A DNA stretch of 48,901 nucleotides from an uncultured Pelagibacteraceae bacterium (GCA_902623735.1 CACNUU010000007.1:1-48901), one strand, 5' to 3'. Shown: positions 17,142 to 25,426, numbered from the stretch's first letter. A program made the numbers and translations. The notes: generated by a model from the sequence alone, not told the origin.

Positions 17142-18842
17142 ATGGCTAAATTAAAGCTAGACTCTAACAGTGAACAAAATATTTTAAATATGTTGATGGA
17201 TAGTTCATCATTATCCACAGATCAAATTTCAAAAATTAATGCAACTAGCTCTGAAATTGGAAAAACTAAATTGGAAACAGCTATAGAATTAAATTTTACA
17301 GATGAAAGTAAAATACAAAAGGTATTATCAACAAATTATTCATTAGAATTAATTTCTTTAGAAAAAAAAGTTATAGATCCAAAAATCAAAAAAATTATTG
17401 ATCTTAGATATCTACAAGATAACCTTTTGGTGCCATTTGAAATGTCTGGTGGAGTTTTGAAAATTGCAATTGCAGATGCCTCTAAATTAGGTTTGATGAA
17501 AAATCTTAAAACAATCACTAAAATGGAACCAGAATTATATGCAGCGACTATTTCCGACATAAATGATTTTATTGATCGTATGTCCAGGCAAGATATTAAA
17601 AAAATATCATCGAGTAACGTAAAAGTCGAAAAAATTGAAAAAAATAAAGATGAATTAATTGAGGTTGGATCAGAAGTAATTTCATTTGGTAATAATCTAA
17701 TTACTGAAGCAATTAATTTAGGTGTGAGTGATATTCATATTGAATGCTACAGAGATAGTGCGCAAGTAAGATTTAGAATAGATGGTATTTTAAAAATTAT
17801 GGATAAATATTCTAAATTTTTATATGAAAATTATAACGCTGTTGTTGCTAGAATAAAGATTATTAGTAAGCTTGATATAGCAGAGCGTAGAATACCTCAA
17901 GACGGTGCATCAACATTTAAATCAGATACTAAAGAAATTGATTTGAGGATTTCTATTTTACCTACAAAAAATAATGAAAGAATTGTCATGAGGATCTTAA
18001 ATAAAGATGCAGGAGATAAAGCGCTTGCTGATCTTGGTTTTGATGAAAAAGATTTAGAAAAACTTGTAAAAGCAATAACTTCTCCTCAGGGAATGGTTCT
18101 TGTAACTGGACCAACAGGTAGTGGAAAAACAACAACTTTATACAGTGTTTTAAAACACATTAATAAACCAGGTATGAATATTTTAACTGCTGAAGATCCT
18201 GTTGAATATGAAATGGAAGGAATAGGACAAGTTCAAATCAAAGAGGCTATAGGTTATACTTTTGAAGAAGCACTTCGATCTTTTTTACGTCAAGACCCTG
18301 AAGTAATTTTAGTTGGAGAGATAAGAGATAAGGCTACTGTTGATATTGCTTTGAAAGCTGCTCTAACGGGTCACTTAGTTTTCAGCACGCTCCACACTAA
18401 TGATGCACCGAGTTCAATTACTCGTTTATTAAACATGGGTACTCCAAATTATTTAATTTCAGCGGCATTATCACTAATCATGGCTCAGAGATTAGCAAGA
18501 AAAACTTGTTTGGATTGTAGGATTTTAGATGAAAATATCACTCCAAAATTATTAAATTCAATCGGTTTTTTACCTGAACAATCCGCAAGAGCTAAAATTT
18601 ACAAAGGGAAGGGATGTGATCAATGTGGTGGGAGTGGTTATAAAGGAAGAATGGGTATTTATGAAATTCTCGAAATTGACAATGAATTAAAAGCTGGTGT
18701 CTTATCTAATTTGCAGCAAACAGAATTAAATGCAATCGCAAAAAAGAATGGTTTTAGAACAATGCAGGATATGGGTCAGGATTTATTATTAAGTGGTGAT
18801 TTATCATTTGCTGAGTATGAAAGGGTTTTACAATCTAACTAA
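17142..18842 (+). CDS. pilB: Type IV pilus extension ATPase PilB
   Basis: A 566-residue secretion ATPase of GspE/PilB type. An MshEN-like N-terminal region (residues 1-150) precedes the N2 domain (SDIHIECYRDSAQVRFRIDG). Walker A is GPTGSGKTTTLYSVL, the Asp box TAEDPVEYE, Walker B LRQDPEVILVGEIRD, and the His box TGHLVFSTLHTND. A zinc-binding four-Cys module (CLDC and CDQCGGSGYKGR) lies near the C-terminus and separates PilB from PilT. It powers pilus assembly with PilC. The stop overlaps the pilC start by one base. Confidence 0.96.
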   Translation: MAKLKLDSNSEQNILNMLMDSSSLSTDQISKINATSSEIGKTKLETAIELNFTDESKIQKVLSTNYSLELISLEKKVIDPKIKKIIDLRYLQDNLLVPFEMSGGVLKIAIADASKLGLMKNLKTITKMEPELYAATISDINDFIDRMSRQDIKKISSSNVKVEKIEKNKDELIEVGSEVISFGNNLITEAINLGVSDIHIECYRDSAQVRFRIDGILKIMDKYSKFLYENYNAVVARIKIISKLDIAERRIPQDGASTFKSDTKEIDLRISILPTKNNERIVMRILNKDAGDKALADLGFDEKDLEKLVKAITSPQGMVLVTGPTGSGKTTTLYSVLKHINKPGMNILTAEDPVEYEMEGIGQVQIKEAIGYTFEEALRSFLRQDPEVILVGEIRDKATVDIALKAALTGHLVFSTLHTNDAPSSITRLLNMGTPNYLISAALSLIMAQRLARKTCLDCRILDENITPKLLNSIGFLPEQSARAKIYKGKGCDQCGGSGYKGRMGIYEILEIDNELKAGVLSNLQQTELNAIAKKNGFRTMQDMGQDLLLSGDLSFAEYERVLQSN

Positions 18843-20074
18843 TGTTAAATTTTGAATATAAAGGTATTTCTTACGGAAAATATGTTGAGGGAGAAATAGA
18901 AGCATTAAATAACGCTGAAGCTGCTCATAAATTAAAGGAGCAAAAAGTAATAATCACAAAACTTAAAGAAACAAAAAAAAAGAAAGTTACTGCAAAAAAA
19001 GAAAAAAAATCTTTTAGCTTTGGAACCGGAGTTAAAGCGCAAGAAATCTTAATTTTCTGTAAACAATTCGCAACTATGTTAAGAGCGGGCTTACCAGTAT
19101 TAAATACTTTGGAAATGTTAGATGGCCAAACTAAAAGACCTGGAATGAAAAAGGTTATTCAAACAATCAAAAAAGATTTAGAGTCTGGAAATGCATTATC
19201 AAAATGTTTTGAAAAACATCCTAAAGTTTTTGATACAGTAGTAGTTAATCTAATTAAAGCTGGTGAAGCTAGTGGTAAACTTGATACCTTTTTACAAAAA
19301 ATAGTTGTTTCATTAGAAAAAAGGGAAAAAATTAAATCTCAAATAAAAAGTGCTTTATTTTACCCAGGCGTACTTTTTTCAGTGGCAATTTTAGTAACAG
19401 TTTTCATGTTGATGAAAGTAGTACCAACTTTTGTAAATATGTATGAAGGGATGGGAATGGGAGATGATTTACCAACACCAACAGCAGTAATTATGTCAAT
19501 GAGTGAATTTATTCGTTCATCTGGAGGATTTTTTTTATTAATTTTTTTAATTACATTTGTAATTGGTTTCAAATTTTTGATTAACAAAAATTACAATATT
19601 AAAAAAGCTTGGCATCAAATGTTACTTAAAATGCCAGTTTTTGGAAATTTAATTAATAAATCAATACTTGCAAAAGTTTCTTTAGTTTTAGGAAATCTTA
19701 ATCAAGCTGGTGTTGATTTAATAGAAAGCATCGATATTGCAAAATCAGTTACGGATAATGTAGTTGTGATCGAGTCTTTAGAAAATATTAAAAAAGGTGT
19801 TTTTTCTGGAGAGACATTAACAGACTTGTTTCACAAAGAGAAAATATTTCCACCTACTTTCAGTCAATTAATTTCTGTCGGTGAACAGACAGGAAGCTTA
19901 GATGAAATGTTTGGTTCAGTTGCAATTTATTACGAGGAAGAGTTCGATGTTGCGGTAGGAAACCTTTCTAGCCTAATTGAGCCCATTATGATCGTTTTTA
20001 TGGGTATCACTATTGGTGGATTAATGCTTGCAATGTACGCGCCTATTTTCAATGTTGGCGCAATAATTAACTAA
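18842..20074 (+). CDS. pilC: PilC, inner-membrane platform protein
   Basis: A 410-residue GspF/PilC family protein with two repeated T2SSF domains. The first begins EILIFCKQFATMLRAGLPVL, followed by LIKAGEASGKLDTFL. The second begins ILAKVSLVLGNLNQAGVDLI, followed by LISVGEQTGSLDEMF. Membrane segments lie near residues 177-198, 228-248 and 378-400. An N-terminal region (residues 1-60) carries a Lys-rich linker. PilC couples the PilB and PilT motors to pilin insertion. This is the last gene of the machinery operon; an 89-base gap follows before the pilin array. Confidence 0.95.
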   Translation: MLNFEYKGISYGKYVEGEIEALNNAEAAHKLKEQKVIITKLKETKKKKVTAKKEKKSFSFGTGVKAQEILIFCKQFATMLRAGLPVLNTLEMLDGQTKRPGMKKVIQTIKKDLESGNALSKCFEKHPKVFDTVVVNLIKAGEASGKLDTFLQKIVVSLEKREKIKSQIKSALFYPGVLFSVAILVTVFMLMKVVPTFVNMYEGMGMGDDLPTPTAVIMSMSEFIRSSGGFFLLIFLITFVIGFKFLINKNYNIKKAWHQMLLKMPVFGNLINKSILAKVSLVLGNLNQAGVDLIESIDIAKSVTDNVVVIESLENIKKGVFSGETLTDLFHKEKIFPPTFSQLISVGEQTGSLDEMFGSVAIYYEEEFDVAVGNLSSLIEPIMIVFMGITIGGLMLAMYAPIFNVGAIIN

Positions 20075-20105
20075 AAGCTAGTTTTTTTTAGGCTTTTAAT
20101 TATTT
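20073..20105 (+). terminator. Possible weak terminator after pilC
   Basis: AAAAGC at 20073-20078 pairs with GCTTTT at 20092-20097 around a U-rich loop, followed by an AU-rich tail. The stem is short and the loop long, so this may only attenuate. The rest of the gap to 20163 holds a TATACT box at 20115-20120 and a purine-rich ACGAGGG just upstream of ATG 20164. This fits a separate promoter and a good ribosome-binding site for the first array pilin. Confidence 0.3.
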
Positions 20106-20163
20106 TAGAATTATTATACTCTTTAAATAGTTTTTAACTTTAATCAGGTAACGAGGGTTATAT

Positions 20164-20601
20164 ATGAGAAAAAATAAAGGTTTTACACTAATTGAATTGC
20201 TAGTTGTTGTAGCAATTATAGGTATTTTAGCTGCAGTAGGTGTTGTTGCTTATAATGGGTATACAGCTTCAGCAAAAGCGAATGCTGCAAAAACAATGCA
20301 TTCACAAGCTGTTAAATATATTTCAGCAGAAATTCAAAAATGTTCATTAGGTGAAAGTAAGTTTATGGGAACTAATCAAGATTGTCCTGCAACAGCAGCA
20401 AAAGCTGTAAGTGGAGCAGTTGCAACTATGACAGATAAAAATCCATATAATACTTCTAATAATGCAGTTGCTTCAAGCGGTAGCTTTGTAGCTGGTCAAG
20501 TAAGTGTTAGCTCGTCAGGATCAACAGTCACAATAAAAACTTGTACTAAGTCAGGCTGTGCATCAGCTGACCAATTAACGGCGACTGTAAACGTAGATTA
20601 A
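20164..20601 (+). CDS. Type IV pilin, array copy 1 (probable main major pilin)
   Basis: A 145-residue prepilin with leader MRKNKG and helix FTLIELLVVVAIIGILAAVG, then VVAYNGYTASAKANAAKTMH. A Cys in QKCSLGES opens the variable region and two more lie in TCTKSGC near the end, suggesting a disulfide-stapled loop. The head is Ala/Ser/Thr-rich and Lys-poor, unlike the later copies. This copy alone has its own spaced upstream region with a promoter-like box and a strong ribosome-binding site, so I think it is the main expressed subunit. Copy 2 begins 6 bases after its stop. Confidence 0.93.
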   Translation: MRKNKGFTLIELLVVVAIIGILAAVGVVAYNGYTASAKANAAKTMHSQAVKYISAEIQKCSLGESKFMGTNQDCPATAAKAVSGAVATMTDKNPYNTSNNAVASSGSFVAGQVSVSSSGSTVTIKTCTKSGCASADQLTATVNVD

Positions 20602-20607
20602 ATTTCA

Positions 20608-20994
20608 ATGAGGCGCTACAGCCAAGGGTTTACTTTAATAGAACTTTTGGTTGTAGTAGCTATTATAGGAATTCTATCAGCTGTGGGTGTAGTTTCTTAT
20701 AGTGGTTACAAATCATCAGCAGAAAAGAAACAAGCTGAGATTACTTTAAACTCAATTTATTTAGCTGAACAAGAATATAAATCTAATAATGGTGAATATT
20801 ATTTTAATTCATCAACATCTAATTTAGTTAATAATTTATTTGATGGTGTAGACGATTTATCAGAACAAGCGTACCTTTTCAGTACAACTAATGCAAATAC
20901 TTTAACTATTATTGCAACTAAAAAGTCAGATACCAGTTGCAAGATTTCAATAACACAAAATAACAAAAAACCATCATCAACTAGCTCTTGTTAA
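20608..20994 (+). CDS. Type IV pilin, array copy 2 (PilE/ComP-like)
   Basis: A 128-residue prepilin with leader MRRYSQG and the array helix (FTLIELLVVVAIIGILSAVG), continuing VVSYSGYKSSAEKKQAEITL. It differs from the other copies: it lacks the conserved Lys-Cys around residue 60 and instead has LAEQEYKSNNGEYYFNSSTS, the pattern of PilE-type minor or ComP-type pilins. Two Cys near the end (TSCKIS, TSSC) could close the C-terminal loop. It may therefore be a specialised subunit rather than a variant of the major pilin. Confidence 0.88.
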   Translation: MRRYSQGFTLIELLVVVAIIGILSAVGVVSYSGYKSSAEKKQAEITLNSIYLAEQEYKSNNGEYYFNSSTSNLVNNLFDGVDDLSEQAYLFSTTNANTLTIIATKKSDTSCKISITQNNKKPSSTSSC

Positions 20995-21007
20995 TTTTTA
21001 TTTAATT

Positions 21008-21553
21008 ATGTTTATGAAAAATAAAGGATTTACATTAATAGAGCTCTTGGTTGTAGTTGCTATCATCGGCATTCTTGCTGCAGTAGGAGTGGTTGCTTAT
21101 AATGGGTATACAGCTAGTGCAAAAAAAGCTGTTGTAAAAAATAATTTTAAAACAACAATAAAGGTTATGAGGCAAGAAATTGCTAAGTGTGAGATGGATA
21201 GTTCTGCAACTGCATTTGGATTGCCTTGTCCTGTGCATACTAATGGAGTTAAATTTCAAGAATGTGCAGCTGTTTTTTTATCATGGAGATATAATTTAAG
21301 AAATCCCTATAAATTATCTGGAGCAGCAACAAATTGGACAGCTAGCAATCATTGTCCAACCAAAGTTGTTGGAGATGCCCATGCAGGTGTTGGATCAGGT
21401 AATGGGGAGGTTGATGGATTAGTTTCAATTGTTATTTGTCCTCGGTCTCCTTATTGTTCAAGTAATGTAGATACAAATGGAAAATTTAAAGTTATGTGGT
21501 GGTTAGATGGAAAAAAAATGCAAGACTCTGAAATAATCACACCAAATCAATGA
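21008..21553 (+). CDS. Type IV pilin, array copy 3
   Basis: A 181-residue prepilin: leader MFMKNKG (or MKNKG from ATG 21014), the constant helix, then YTASAKKAVVKNNFKTTIKV. The C-terminal part has IAKCEMDSSATAFGLPC, GEVDGLVSIVICPRSPYCSS and GKFKVMWWLDGKKMQDSEII. The whole variable region is homologous to copy 8 at 23727, with the same Cys positions and the same KFKVMWW end. The stop overlaps the start of copy 4 (ATGA), so it is probably translated together with it. Confidence 0.92.
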   Translation: MFMKNKGFTLIELLVVVAIIGILAAVGVVAYNGYTASAKKAVVKNNFKTTIKVMRQEIAKCEMDSSATAFGLPCPVHTNGVKFQECAAVFLSWRYNLRNPYKLSGAATNWTASNHCPTKVVGDAHAGVGSGNGEVDGLVSIVICPRSPYCSSNVDTNGKFKVMWWLDGKKMQDSEIITPNQ

Positions 21554-22053
21554 AACAAAAAGCTTTCACTTTAATAGAACTTTTAGTTGTAGTAGCCATC
21601 ATCGGTATCTTAGCTGCAGTAGGTGTAGTCGCTTATAATGGATATACTGCGAGTGCTAAAAAAAAGACTATGGAAAGTAATCAGAAAATGATTCAAAAAT
21701 ATGCACTAGCTGAAATTTCAAAATGTCAGTTGGGAACAAATCTTACAGAGGGTCCAACGTCTAGCAAACATATAACTTCGTGCTCTACTGGTGGTGCTGG
21801 TAATTTAAATAGTAATACTTGGGCACAATATTTTATAGATGTTTTTCAAAATAAAATAAAAAACCCTTACGGAACAACTCCAAGTAATCCAAGTGGGTTA
21901 TTAAATAGTGGTCCAACAAGGAATGCAGGAGAAATTGTTCTAGTTGGATGGAATCAATGTAAAATCGATCCATGCTTTTTAATTGACGCTTCTTATGATG
22001 ATGAAGGTACAAAAAAATCTTTAGACCAGTTACAGGTGCCAACAGGATTTTAA
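21550..22053 (+). CDS. Type IV pilin, array copy 4
   Basis: A 167-residue prepilin with the very short leader MKQKA, cleaved after Ala rather than Gly, then the constant helix and YNGYTASAKKKTMESNQKM. The variable region opens with EISKCQLGTNLTEGP and contains KNPYGTTPSNPSG and WNQCKIDPCFLIDASYDDEG. The KNPYG segment recurs in several copies and marks a conserved turn. It overlaps copy 3 by 4 bases and precedes copy 5 by 1 base. Confidence 0.92.
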   Translation: MKQKAFTLIELLVVVAIIGILAAVGVVAYNGYTASAKKKTMESNQKMIQKYALAEISKCQLGTNLTEGPTSSKHITSCSTGGAGNLNSNTWAQYFIDVFQNKIKNPYGTTPSNPSGLLNSGPTRNAGEIVLVGWNQCKIDPCFLIDASYDDEGTKKSLDQLQVPTGF

Positions 22054-22054
22054 A

Positions 22055-22624
22055 ATGAGGCTTAAAGGATTTACACTCATAGAACTCTTAGTAGTAGTAG
22101 CTATCATCGGTATTCTAGCTGCTGTAGGGGTTGTAGCTTATAATGGGTATACCAAGAGTGCAAAAATTTCTGTAGCAAAAACAAATTTTAAAACTGTAAC
22201 AAGTTTCATTCGTTCAGAAAATACAAAATGTTTAATGGATCAAAGTTTAACTTGGATGAATTATGCTCCTTGTTCCTCACAAACATCAAAATCTTATTTT
22301 TATGTAATTTTTAATAATTGGAGAAATTGTACTCATTTAGCACCAAAAGCATTTCCTAATATGAAGAATCCATATGGAAGGATTCATCCTTATACAAAAA
22401 CAGATCATGCATTTGGATGTACAAGAGCTTGGGGTGAACCTGGAGAAATTTCAGTGCATCTTAATAACAATTATTTAGGTACAGGACAATTTGGATTATA
22501 TGTAGTAAGTCCTGTTGCTGAATTTAGAGAGGGAACTAGCACTAAACTTGTTTGCAGCGACAATCCTTATTTCAATGAGAAAGACCCAAACTGTTTAAGA
22601 GAATTTATTCCAATAGAATTTTAA
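22055..22624 (+). CDS. Type IV pilin, array copy 5
   Basis: A 189-residue prepilin with leader MRLKG, the constant helix and YNGYTKSAKISVAKTNFKTV. The variable region has NTKCLMDQSLTWMNYAPC, MKNPYGRIHPYTKTDHAFGC, then GEISVHLNNNYLGTGQFGLY and a final Cys pair (KLVCSDNPYFNEKDPNC). It keeps the Lys-Cys, KNPYG and C-terminal Cys framework of the family with unrelated sequence between. It sits 1 base after copy 4 and 2 bases before copy 6. Confidence 0.92.
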   Translation: MRLKGFTLIELLVVVAIIGILAAVGVVAYNGYTKSAKISVAKTNFKTVTSFIRSENTKCLMDQSLTWMNYAPCSSQTSKSYFYVIFNNWRNCTHLAPKAFPNMKNPYGRIHPYTKTDHAFGCTRAWGEPGEISVHLNNNYLGTGQFGLYVVSPVAEFREGTSTKLVCSDNPYFNEKDPNCLREFIPIEF

Positions 22625-22626
22625 AT

Positions 22627-23202
22627 ATGAACCGAAAAGCCTTCACCTTAATAGAGCTTTTAGTCGTCGTAGCAATCATTGGAATATTATCTTCAGTTGG
22701 AGTGGTTGCGTATAATGGTTATACTAAAAGTGCAAAAGCTAAGACAGCTGAATTAAACTACACAAATATCAATAAAGCTTTAATGTTTGAGTTTATGAAG
22801 TGTGAATTAGATAGCTCTGCAATAGTATTTAATAATCACAATTGTGGTAATTCAAACTCTCCGTCTATTAATACTATAAGTGGCTTTATCACAAGTAATT
22901 TAAAAATGTCCAACCCTTACGGTTCTACTTTGATAAATAAATCTCCATGTACCCAAGGGTCTGTTTCAATTAGTAGTCCATCTAAAGGTAATTATTCAGT
23001 TAGTTTTTATTCTGCTTCTCAGAAGAAAATTATAACTACAAACATGGGCACTACATGGACGCCAGTGAAAGTTGGAAGTAATACAAAATATACAAATGTA
23101 AATACAGGATGTAATACCACTTGGACCTCGGTTAACACAGGAGCTAATACTACTTACAGTTCTGTTAAAACTGGATCAAATACAAAGTATAGCAGCCCAT
23201 AA
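22627..23202 (+). CDS. Type IV pilin, array copy 6, with C-terminal 11-residue repeats
   Basis: A 191-residue prepilin with leader MNRKA, the constant helix (ILSSVG variant) and YNGYTKSAKAKTAELNYTNI. The middle (MKCELDSSAIVFNNHNCGNS, then MSNPYGST) resembles the pilin at 4371. The last 56 residues are four tandem 11-residue units (TTWTPVKVGSN, TKYTNVNTGCN, TTWTSVNTGAN, TTYSSVKTGSN) plus a partial TKYSSP, encoded by 33-bp DNA repeats at 23050-23199. These would form an extended beta-type head exposed on the fibre and could change length by slippage. Confidence 0.9.
   Translation: MNRKAFTLIELLVVVAIIGILSSVGVVAYNGYTKSAKAKTAELNYTNINKALMFEFMKCELDSSAIVFNNHNCGNSNSPSINTISGFITSNLKMSNPYGSTLINKSPCTQGSVSISSPSKGNYSVSFYSASQKKIITTNMGTTWTPVKVGSNTKYTNVNTGCNTTWTSVNTGANTTYSSVKTGSNTKYSSP
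23050..23199 (+). repeat. 33-bp tandem coding repeats in pilin copy 6
   Basis: Units start at 23050, 23083, 23116 and 23149, with a partial fifth at 23182 up to the stop codon. Each encodes 11 residues of the form T-x-[WY]-[TS]-x-V-x-x-G-x-N. The unit DNA has diverged at many third positions, so this is not a fresh expansion. The period is a multiple of three, so copy-number change would keep the frame. Confidence 0.85.
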
Positions 23203-23224
23203 AAAAGAGTAGTATAATTTTTAA

Positions 23225-23725
23225 ATGAAAAAGAGGGGATTCACACTCATAGAACTCTTAGTCGTAGTAGCCATCATCGGTATCTTAGCTGCTGTAGGTG
23301 TTGTTGCTTATAATGGATATACAGCGAGTGCTAAAGTTGCTGCAGTTAAAAATATGCATAGTAAAGTTGTTAAATTTACATCATCAGAACTCAAAAAATG
23401 TTCACTGGGTTTAGAGCTTAAATTAAAGACAGAACCTAATAGATATTCAAATGATCTATGTTCAGATTATTCTAAAGCAACTTTATCTCCGGGTAATGCA
23501 GCAAACTTCACTTATAATTTTATAAGACATTTTGGAAATGGTGAGAGATGGCGAAATGTTTATGATAATTCAATCATGACTGATAGTTGTTATAAACCAG
23601 ATAAAAAAGGCAAACTCTGCTTTCATTCAGAAAAAGATAGCGCTGGAAATTATGTTATTGCAGTTAGAAGCCAAACTAAGGATGGAAGCTCAAATTTATT
23701 GGAGAGCATAATCTATCTTGAATAA
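23225..23725 (+). CDS. Type IV pilin, array copy 7
   Basis: A 166-residue prepilin with leader MKKRG, the constant helix and YNGYTASAKVAAVKNMHSKV. The variable part has ELKKCSLGLELKLKTEPN, then YSKATLSPGNAANFTYNFIR, DSCYKPDKKGKLCFHSEKDS and a C-terminal strand NYVIAVRSQTKDG. The Lys-Cys-Ser-Leu-Gly start of the variable region matches copy 1. A 22-base gap separates it from copy 6, and copy 8 starts 1 base after its stop. Confidence 0.92.
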   Translation: MKKRGFTLIELLVVVAIIGILAAVGVVAYNGYTASAKVAAVKNMHSKVVKFTSSELKKCSLGLELKLKTEPNRYSNDLCSDYSKATLSPGNAANFTYNFIRHFGNGERWRNVYDNSIMTDSCYKPDKKGKLCFHSEKDSAGNYVIAVRSQTKDGSSNLLESIIYLE

Positions 23726-23726
23726 A

Positions 23727-24269
23727 ATGAACCTCAAAGCCTTTACTCTAATAGAACTCCTAGTCGTAGTAGCAATCATCGGCATTCTAGCTGCAGTAGG
23801 TGTTGTTGCTTATAATGGGTATACTACTGCTGCAAAAAAAGCAGTAGTAAAACAAAATTTTAGAACAACTGTTAGTTATATGAAAAGTGAATTCGCAAAA
23901 TGTGGAATTGATAGCGGCGCAAGAATTTTTGGTGATCCAGGCGTTCCTTGTGCAGATATATTTGTAAATAAACAATGGAGTTGTGCGGCAATAACATTAA
24001 CACACAAATATGGTTTGGCTAACCCTCTGGATACAGTATCAAAAAATTTTCATGGAAGATCATACAATCATCCATCAGGCAACTGTAAAGTAAATATGAA
24101 AAGCTCAAAAGGTGTTGGCGCTGGTGACGGACAAGATGATGGTGAAGTTACTATGGTTGCTTGTCCAAGAAAGCCATATTGTTCAGGGGATTCTGGCAAA
24201 TTTAAGGTTATGTGGTGGTGGGATAATAAAACAATGCAAGATTCCGCAATTGTTGATCCAAATTTTTAA
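23727..24269 (+). CDS. Type IV pilin, array copy 8 (close paralogue of copy 3)
   Basis: A 180-residue prepilin with leader MNLKA, the constant helix and YNGYTTAAKKAVVKQNFRTT. I start it at ATG 23727 instead of the in-frame TTG at 23718, because this puts the start 1 base after the copy 7 stop, as elsewhere in the array. The variable region (FAKCGIDSGARIFGDPGVPC; GEVTMVACPRKPYC; GKFKVMWWWDNKTMQDSAIV) aligns end to end with copy 3, which is three genes upstream. This is the clearest duplication in the array. Confidence 0.92.
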   Translation: MNLKAFTLIELLVVVAIIGILAAVGVVAYNGYTTAAKKAVVKQNFRTTVSYMKSEFAKCGIDSGARIFGDPGVPCADIFVNKQWSCAAITLTHKYGLANPLDTVSKNFHGRSYNHPSGNCKVNMKSSKGVGAGDGQDDGEVTMVACPRKPYCSGDSGKFKVMWWWDNKTMQDSAIVDPNF

Positions 24270-24797
24270 ATGAAAAAAAAAGGCTTTACTTTAATAGAAC
24301 TCTTAGTCGTAGTAGCCATCATCGGTATCTTAGCTGCAGTAGGTGTTGTTGCTTATAATGGTTATACCATCAGTGCTAAAAAAAATGCCGCTAAGGCAAA
24401 TCACAAAATCATTATAAAATTTATGCAAGCAGAAACTAGAAAATGTGAATTAGATCCTACATTAGGTATATTAAATTTAAAGGGAACAAGTCTTCTTAAT
24501 TGTTCTGATATATTTGGCTCATCTGTGAGTTCTTCAAAAATAAATTTTGCTATGAAAAACTTTTTTCAATCAACAATTAAAAATGTTTTCAATGATAGCA
24601 GGGAGTCTATTCATCCAGGCCCTTATCAAGGTAAATGTTATCCAAGTGGTAGTCAAAGAACTTACTTAAATGAACAAGGTGTACATCACTTAGCAGTCGG
24701 TTGGTATCCATCTCAGAATAAACTTACACTTTATTTAGATACTTGTGTTGAGAATAGCGGTAAGGCAACAAGTGTAACATACAATATTCGTGAGTAA
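24270..24797 (+). CDS. Type IV pilin, array copy 9
   Basis: A 175-residue prepilin with leader MKKKG, the constant helix and YNGYTISAKKNAAKANHKII. The variable region has ETRKCELDPTLGILNLKG, LNCSDIFGSSVSSSK, HPGPYQGKCYPSGSQRTY and a C-terminal strand with LYLDTCVENSGK. Its start touches the stop of copy 8. The 140-base gap after it is the largest in the array. It carries a likely terminator and a hairpin, so this copy probably ends a transcription unit. Confidence 0.92.
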   Translation: MKKKGFTLIELLVVVAIIGILAAVGVVAYNGYTISAKKNAAKANHKIIIKFMQAETRKCELDPTLGILNLKGTSLLNCSDIFGSSVSSSKINFAMKNFFQSTIKNVFNDSRESIHPGPYQGKCYPSGSQRTYLNEQGVHHLAVGWYPSQNKLTLYLDTCVENSGKATSVTYNIRE

Positions 24798-24862
24798 TTA
24801 CATCTTTGATCTGCTAAGACCACGGACCTCTTGATTGCAAATCAATTCTTAACCTTCAAATA

Positions 24863-24890
24863 ATTATTGTTTATCAATAATATTTTTAAA
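24863..24890 (+). terminator. Probable rho-independent terminator between pilin copies 9 and 10
   Basis: ATTATTG at 24863-24869 pairs perfectly with CAATAAT at 24875-24881 around the five-base loop TTTAT, followed by ATTTTTAAA. The stem is all but GC-free but is typical for such an AT-rich genome. It would end the copy 3-9 transcript and leave copies 10 and 11 needing their own promoter. Confidence 0.45.
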
Positions 24891-24934
24891 AAAATTCTAG
24901 CTTGGCAACACTATGGTAACAGTGATAGAATTTT
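24891..24934 (+). other. 9-bp inverted repeat directly before pilin copy 10
   Basis: AAAATTCTA at 24891-24899 is perfectly complementary to TAGAATTTT at 24926-24934, with a nested CACT/AGTG pair (24910-24913 and 24921-24924). The outer arm ends 3 bases before the ATG at 24938. In RNA it would enclose the translation start region; in DNA it could extrude as a cruciform. No other array pilin has such an element. Alternatives are an operator or a leftover of an insertion. Confidence 0.55.
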
Positions 24935-24937
24935 CTT

Positions 24938-25426
24938 ATGAAGCGGAATGGTTTTACTTTAATTGAACTCCTAGTTGTCGTTGCAATTATAGGAATTTTA
25001 GCGGCAGTAGGTGTTGTTGCTTATAATGGGTATACGGCCAGTGCGAAAGCTAATGCATCTAAAACTAATTATAAAAATGTAACTAAATGGATACAAACAG
25101 AATTGGTAAAATGTAACGCTGGGTTAGCTGACAAAATGTTTACTTCTAATCCACAATCATGCCCAATGACTCATGCTAATAATTTTGCAAGTGGTATGAA
25201 TAATGCTTGTAGGGGACAGAACGGAGTATTTGCAGATATGAAAAATCCTTATAAATCTAGTGATAGAATGTGTAGATTAAGCATAAGTTATACAAACGAT
25301 AATGATGTAGGTTATGTAAACTGGAGCACTAAAAGCGCTAGTGAAATAAGATTGAGCGGATGTTGGAAAACACCATGCAGTTCATCTGATAATAGAGAAG
25401 AAATAATTATTGACGTTACACAATAA
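24938..25426 (+). CDS. Type IV pilin, array copy 10
   Basis: A 162-residue prepilin with leader MKRNG, the constant helix and YNGYTASAKANASKTNYKNV. The variable region has ELVKCNAGLADKMFTSNPQSC (Lys-Cys framework), FADMKNPYKSSDRMC and a final WKTPCSSSDNREEI. The GCWKTPCSS end is like the WNQCKIDPCF end of copy 4. It lies behind a terminator-like hairpin and a 9-bp inverted repeat, so it may be expressed independently. Its last 17 bases overlap copy 11. Confidence 0.92.
   Translation: MKRNGFTLIELLVVVAIIGILAAVGVVAYNGYTASAKANASKTNYKNVTKWIQTELVKCNAGLADKMFTSNPQSCPMTHANNFASGMNNACRGQNGVFADMKNPYKSSDRMCRLSISYTNDNDVGYVNWSTKSASEIRLSGCWKTPCSSSDNREEIIIDVTQ

Noticed and set aside
24810..24865. A tRNA-Cys-like anticodon arm (TTGCAAA loop) in the gap after pilin copy 9
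   Set aside because: One stem-loop and a TTCAAAT word are visible, but the acceptor and D arms do not pair, so chance is as likely as a remnant.
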